A DNA stretch of 20,903 bases, from NCBI GenBank assembly GCA_015680685.1, contig MNCI01011982.1, positions 1,219-22,121 of the forward strand. The letters are read 5' to 3'. Below the pieces are notes generated by a model that was not told the DNA's origin, ran no database searches, and saw only the letters and a program-made list of their open reading frames with translations. Numbering within the stretch: the stretch's first letter is position 1; the number at the start of each line of letters is the position of its first letter. The position numbers and the translations under genes were made by a program. The stretch comes from Gnetum montanum (Eukaryota > Streptophyta > Gnetopsida > Gnetales > Gnetaceae). Positions 19,222-20,903 of this stretch are shown in pieces.

Positions 19222-20730
19222 TAGGCTTAAACGGTGATGGGAACACTGGAAGATCCAGTGACACATCTTCAATGGTGATTGGCCTAAAGGGTACCCAAGC
19301 CCCATTCAACCAACCAAACTCTTTGCACCTATCGTAGAATTGGGAGTATTGGTTTGGATAGGTTTTGCACTCGCCATCGCATTGGCCTATCACACCTGTG
19401 CGCATATTCTCAGCGGAGGAAAACTCCTGCAGCACCATTTGTGCCAAGGCCAAGGCATCAGTATCACCGTGAAGCCCACTCTTGTTGATGAAAAACTTGG
19501 TAACAAAAATACACTGTTAACATTCTAGCCTAGCGTAGCATGCACTGCATAACGTAGCAGAATATGTTTACAGAACTCACCCACCAACACAATAAACGGT
19601 TCCTGGTGGGTTTTGAAAAAAAGTTTCCATGTGGTGACCAATGAACAACGTGTTGTACAGGTGGTAGCAATTATATTCGGGCACGTCCCATATCCAAGTC
19701 AAATGCCTCAAGCTTTTTGGGCACTGACTGGATCCCTCGACCTACCCGCTCCTGATTGCTCCATCAGTTAGGAATTTCAGAATACCCTAGTTTGCCCCAG
19801 GCAATAGGGTTTTTGTAATTACGATCATTACCTTTGATAAGTGTGACCAAATGATCACACTAAAGTATTGTAAGAGAAATTGCAAGAACTCTCGTGCACC
19901 TTCCCAGAACTAGACCGCCTACCGCCCTGCACATCCATGGGGAGGAGGAACGTTGGCCACCGGTTTGCTTAGGCAACATAGAACCCCTACAATTTCTAGG
20001 ATGATCAAAATTGGCCTTAGCATCACCCTGCACAACACAATGGCAAATGTTAACAGTATGTTTGAGTGAAGTTCGCATGTAGCGTAGTAAGATTAACCGT
20101 TTACAGATAGCATAGAATAACTTTTTCCTTGCATGCAACGTAGTAGAACAACACACTAGCTTAGCATAGTAACAAAACAAAAAAAATTTAAATACGAATT
20201 TTTAACAAGAAAGAATTTAATACACTATAGCCATTTCAACAAATTTTCTGCCTAACAAAATGATTTGCACTACATTGTGATAGACACATGTTACGTTGTC
20301 AAATCACGCACATGGCCAAACCCTGTTGAGGATCGTACACTATGCTATTTGCATGCTAGGTTGCCAAAATCACCTAAATCTTTACAGTAAGGCATCCACA
20401 GCAATGGCGGTCTGGGCAACTTTGCATGCAATCTTAGTGTAGCATCTGTACACTGTCGCAGCCGAATCGGCAATAGTGGCAGTGTAATGGCCAAAATAAC
20501 AGCAAAAATGATGACAGAAAATGCAAATTTTAAAAGAAAACTGAAAAAATTAAAAAAGAAAATAGAAACAACAACAACGACATGAAAAACAAAGGTAGTG
20601 TAGCAACTTACTGGGCCGACGGAGTTTCCTCCTGTACTGCGACGCGCACCTACGACAAACACCCCAGTGTGTCATTCACGTTGTCTACCTTAGCGAGTGC
20701 TAGGTGTTTGCATTCTCTCTTTGGTGCCAT
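19222..20730 (-). pseudogene. Copy B exons 1-3: degenerate FCP1 (HAD) domain
   Basis: Exon 1 (119 nt, as in copy A) starts MAPKRECKHLALAKVD and has one TAG. Exon 2 joins in the same phase and encodes RPILIILEIVGVLCCL, where even the first HAD Asp is Glu, then EFLQFLLQYFSVIIWSH and NCYHLYNTLFIGHHMETFFQNPPG. The acidic pair expected after NTLF is replaced by Gly-His-His, close to the Ala-Arg-His of copy A. Both copies also share IWSH where active relatives have a second Ser. Exon 3 encodes KSGLHGDTDALALAQMVLQEF and CKEFGWLNGAWVPFRP. Intron 1 (20028-20611, 584 nt) is AT-rich, with GTAGCGTAG-like words and no gene. Confidence 0.62.
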
Positions 20731-20840
20731 CATCTCGATTGCAAATTCTTTCTTAGTCGGTACACTAAATTGCCTACGCTCTAGATGTGGATTCTGCACT
20801 CTTACAGTGAAAATGACGATTTTACTGGGGGTAAACCCCT

Positions 20841-20848
20841 ATTTATAG
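20841..20848 (-). promoter_or_regulatory. TATA box of copy B
   Basis: On the minus strand GGCTATAAATAGGGG is a near-ideal plant TATA box, 111 bases before the copy B ATG. A start site about 30 bases on would leave an 80-base leader. Copy A has no equally good match at the same distance. This supports the FCP1-like gene having its own antisense promoter and not being read from an LTR. Confidence 0.65.
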
Positions 20849-20903
20849 CCAATATGGAAAAAAAGAACTTGCCATTTTCTCACCTTGATTAATGTGGGAT
20901 GTT

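Larger units (their letters stand above)
16113..20730 (-). pseudogene. FCP1/NLI phosphatase-like gene, copy B (eight exons, decayed)
   Basis: This is the second member of the family seen at 9778-13998, on the opposite strand. Exons run 20730-20612, 20027-19581, about 19495-19222, 19112-18063, 17918-17432, 17343-17209, 17099 to about 16262, and 16173-16113. The protein order is the same as in copy A, and identity looks close to 40-50%, so this is not a recent duplicate. Stops in exons 1, 2, 4 and 6, one phase problem at exon 3, and a lost GT donor after exon 7 (GATTAT in its place) show it is dead. A tandem double ATG (20733 and 20730) precedes the shared GCACCAAAG; I use the second, which aligns with copy A. 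A TATA box lies about 110 bases upstream. The gene is antisense to the protease region at 14538-15399. Confidence 0.72.

Noticed and set aside
9778-20730. A recent large inverted duplication of the FCP1-like gene
   Set aside because: The copies differ at about half of residues and in intron sequence, so they are old paralogues brought together, not a fresh palindrome.
20582-20848. 88-codon plus-strand frame at the right end
   Set aside because: It overlaps exon 1 and the leader of copy B on the opposite strand and has no motif.
1-20903. Paired LTRs of either element
   Set aside because: I looked for long direct repeats, TG...CA ends, primer-binding sites and polypurine tracts and could not support any. 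LTRs may lie outside the window or be deleted.

Overview
The window is nuclear DNA of a land plant, about 55-60% A+T by eye, made almost entirely of decayed retrotransposon and gene-like sequence. The plant call rests on Ty3/gypsy pol of the Tat/Ogre lineage (RT, RNase H, a second archaeal-type RNase H, integrase) and on GT-AG introns. The clade cannot be placed with confidence. Nothing looks like an intact host gene, and no tRNA, rRNA or CRISPR array was seen.

Layout. 1-900: nothing recognised. 901-2607 (+): broken Tat-type gag followed by a Pro/Thr/Ser-rich spacer. 2640-4090: non-coding, with two AT-rich hairpins. 4090-5300: unresolved. 5310-5690: degenerate tandem repeats. 5718-9195 (-): nearly complete pol in one reading frame, broken by stops and one frameshift. 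9300-9600: more copies of the repeat and a perfect 20-bp palindrome. 9778-13998 (+): eight-exon pseudogene whose exons 2-3 encode a degenerate FCP1/NLI-type (HAD-fold) phosphatase domain. 14240-14540: repeats. 14538-15399 (+): broken gag-pro aspartic protease region. 15540-15970: repeats in the opposite orientation. 16113-20730 (-): a second, diverged copy of the eight-exon gene, with a TATA box at 20841-20848.

Interpretation. Two Tat/Ogre-like elements appear to face each other. Read along the plus element, the order is gag, (interruption), protease, repeats, antisense FCP1-like gene, window end. Read along the minus element, it is repeats, antisense FCP1-like gene, a splice-acceptor-like site, RT-RNaseH-integrase, repeats. 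The two copies complement each other and suggest one ancestral design: an intron-bearing FCP1-like gene carried antisense in the interval between protease and RT, which is where Ogre elements are known to have an intron. Being antisense would let the gene keep its introns through retrotransposition. The minus element may sit inside the plus element, between its gag and protease, because a 28-nt direct repeat (one mismatch) brackets 4118-14531.

The FCP1-like domain has lost its key acidic residues in both copies, so if it ever had a role in the element it was probably non-catalytic. Every coding region here is now a pseudogene. Alignments and exon borders were made by eye and need computational confirmation.
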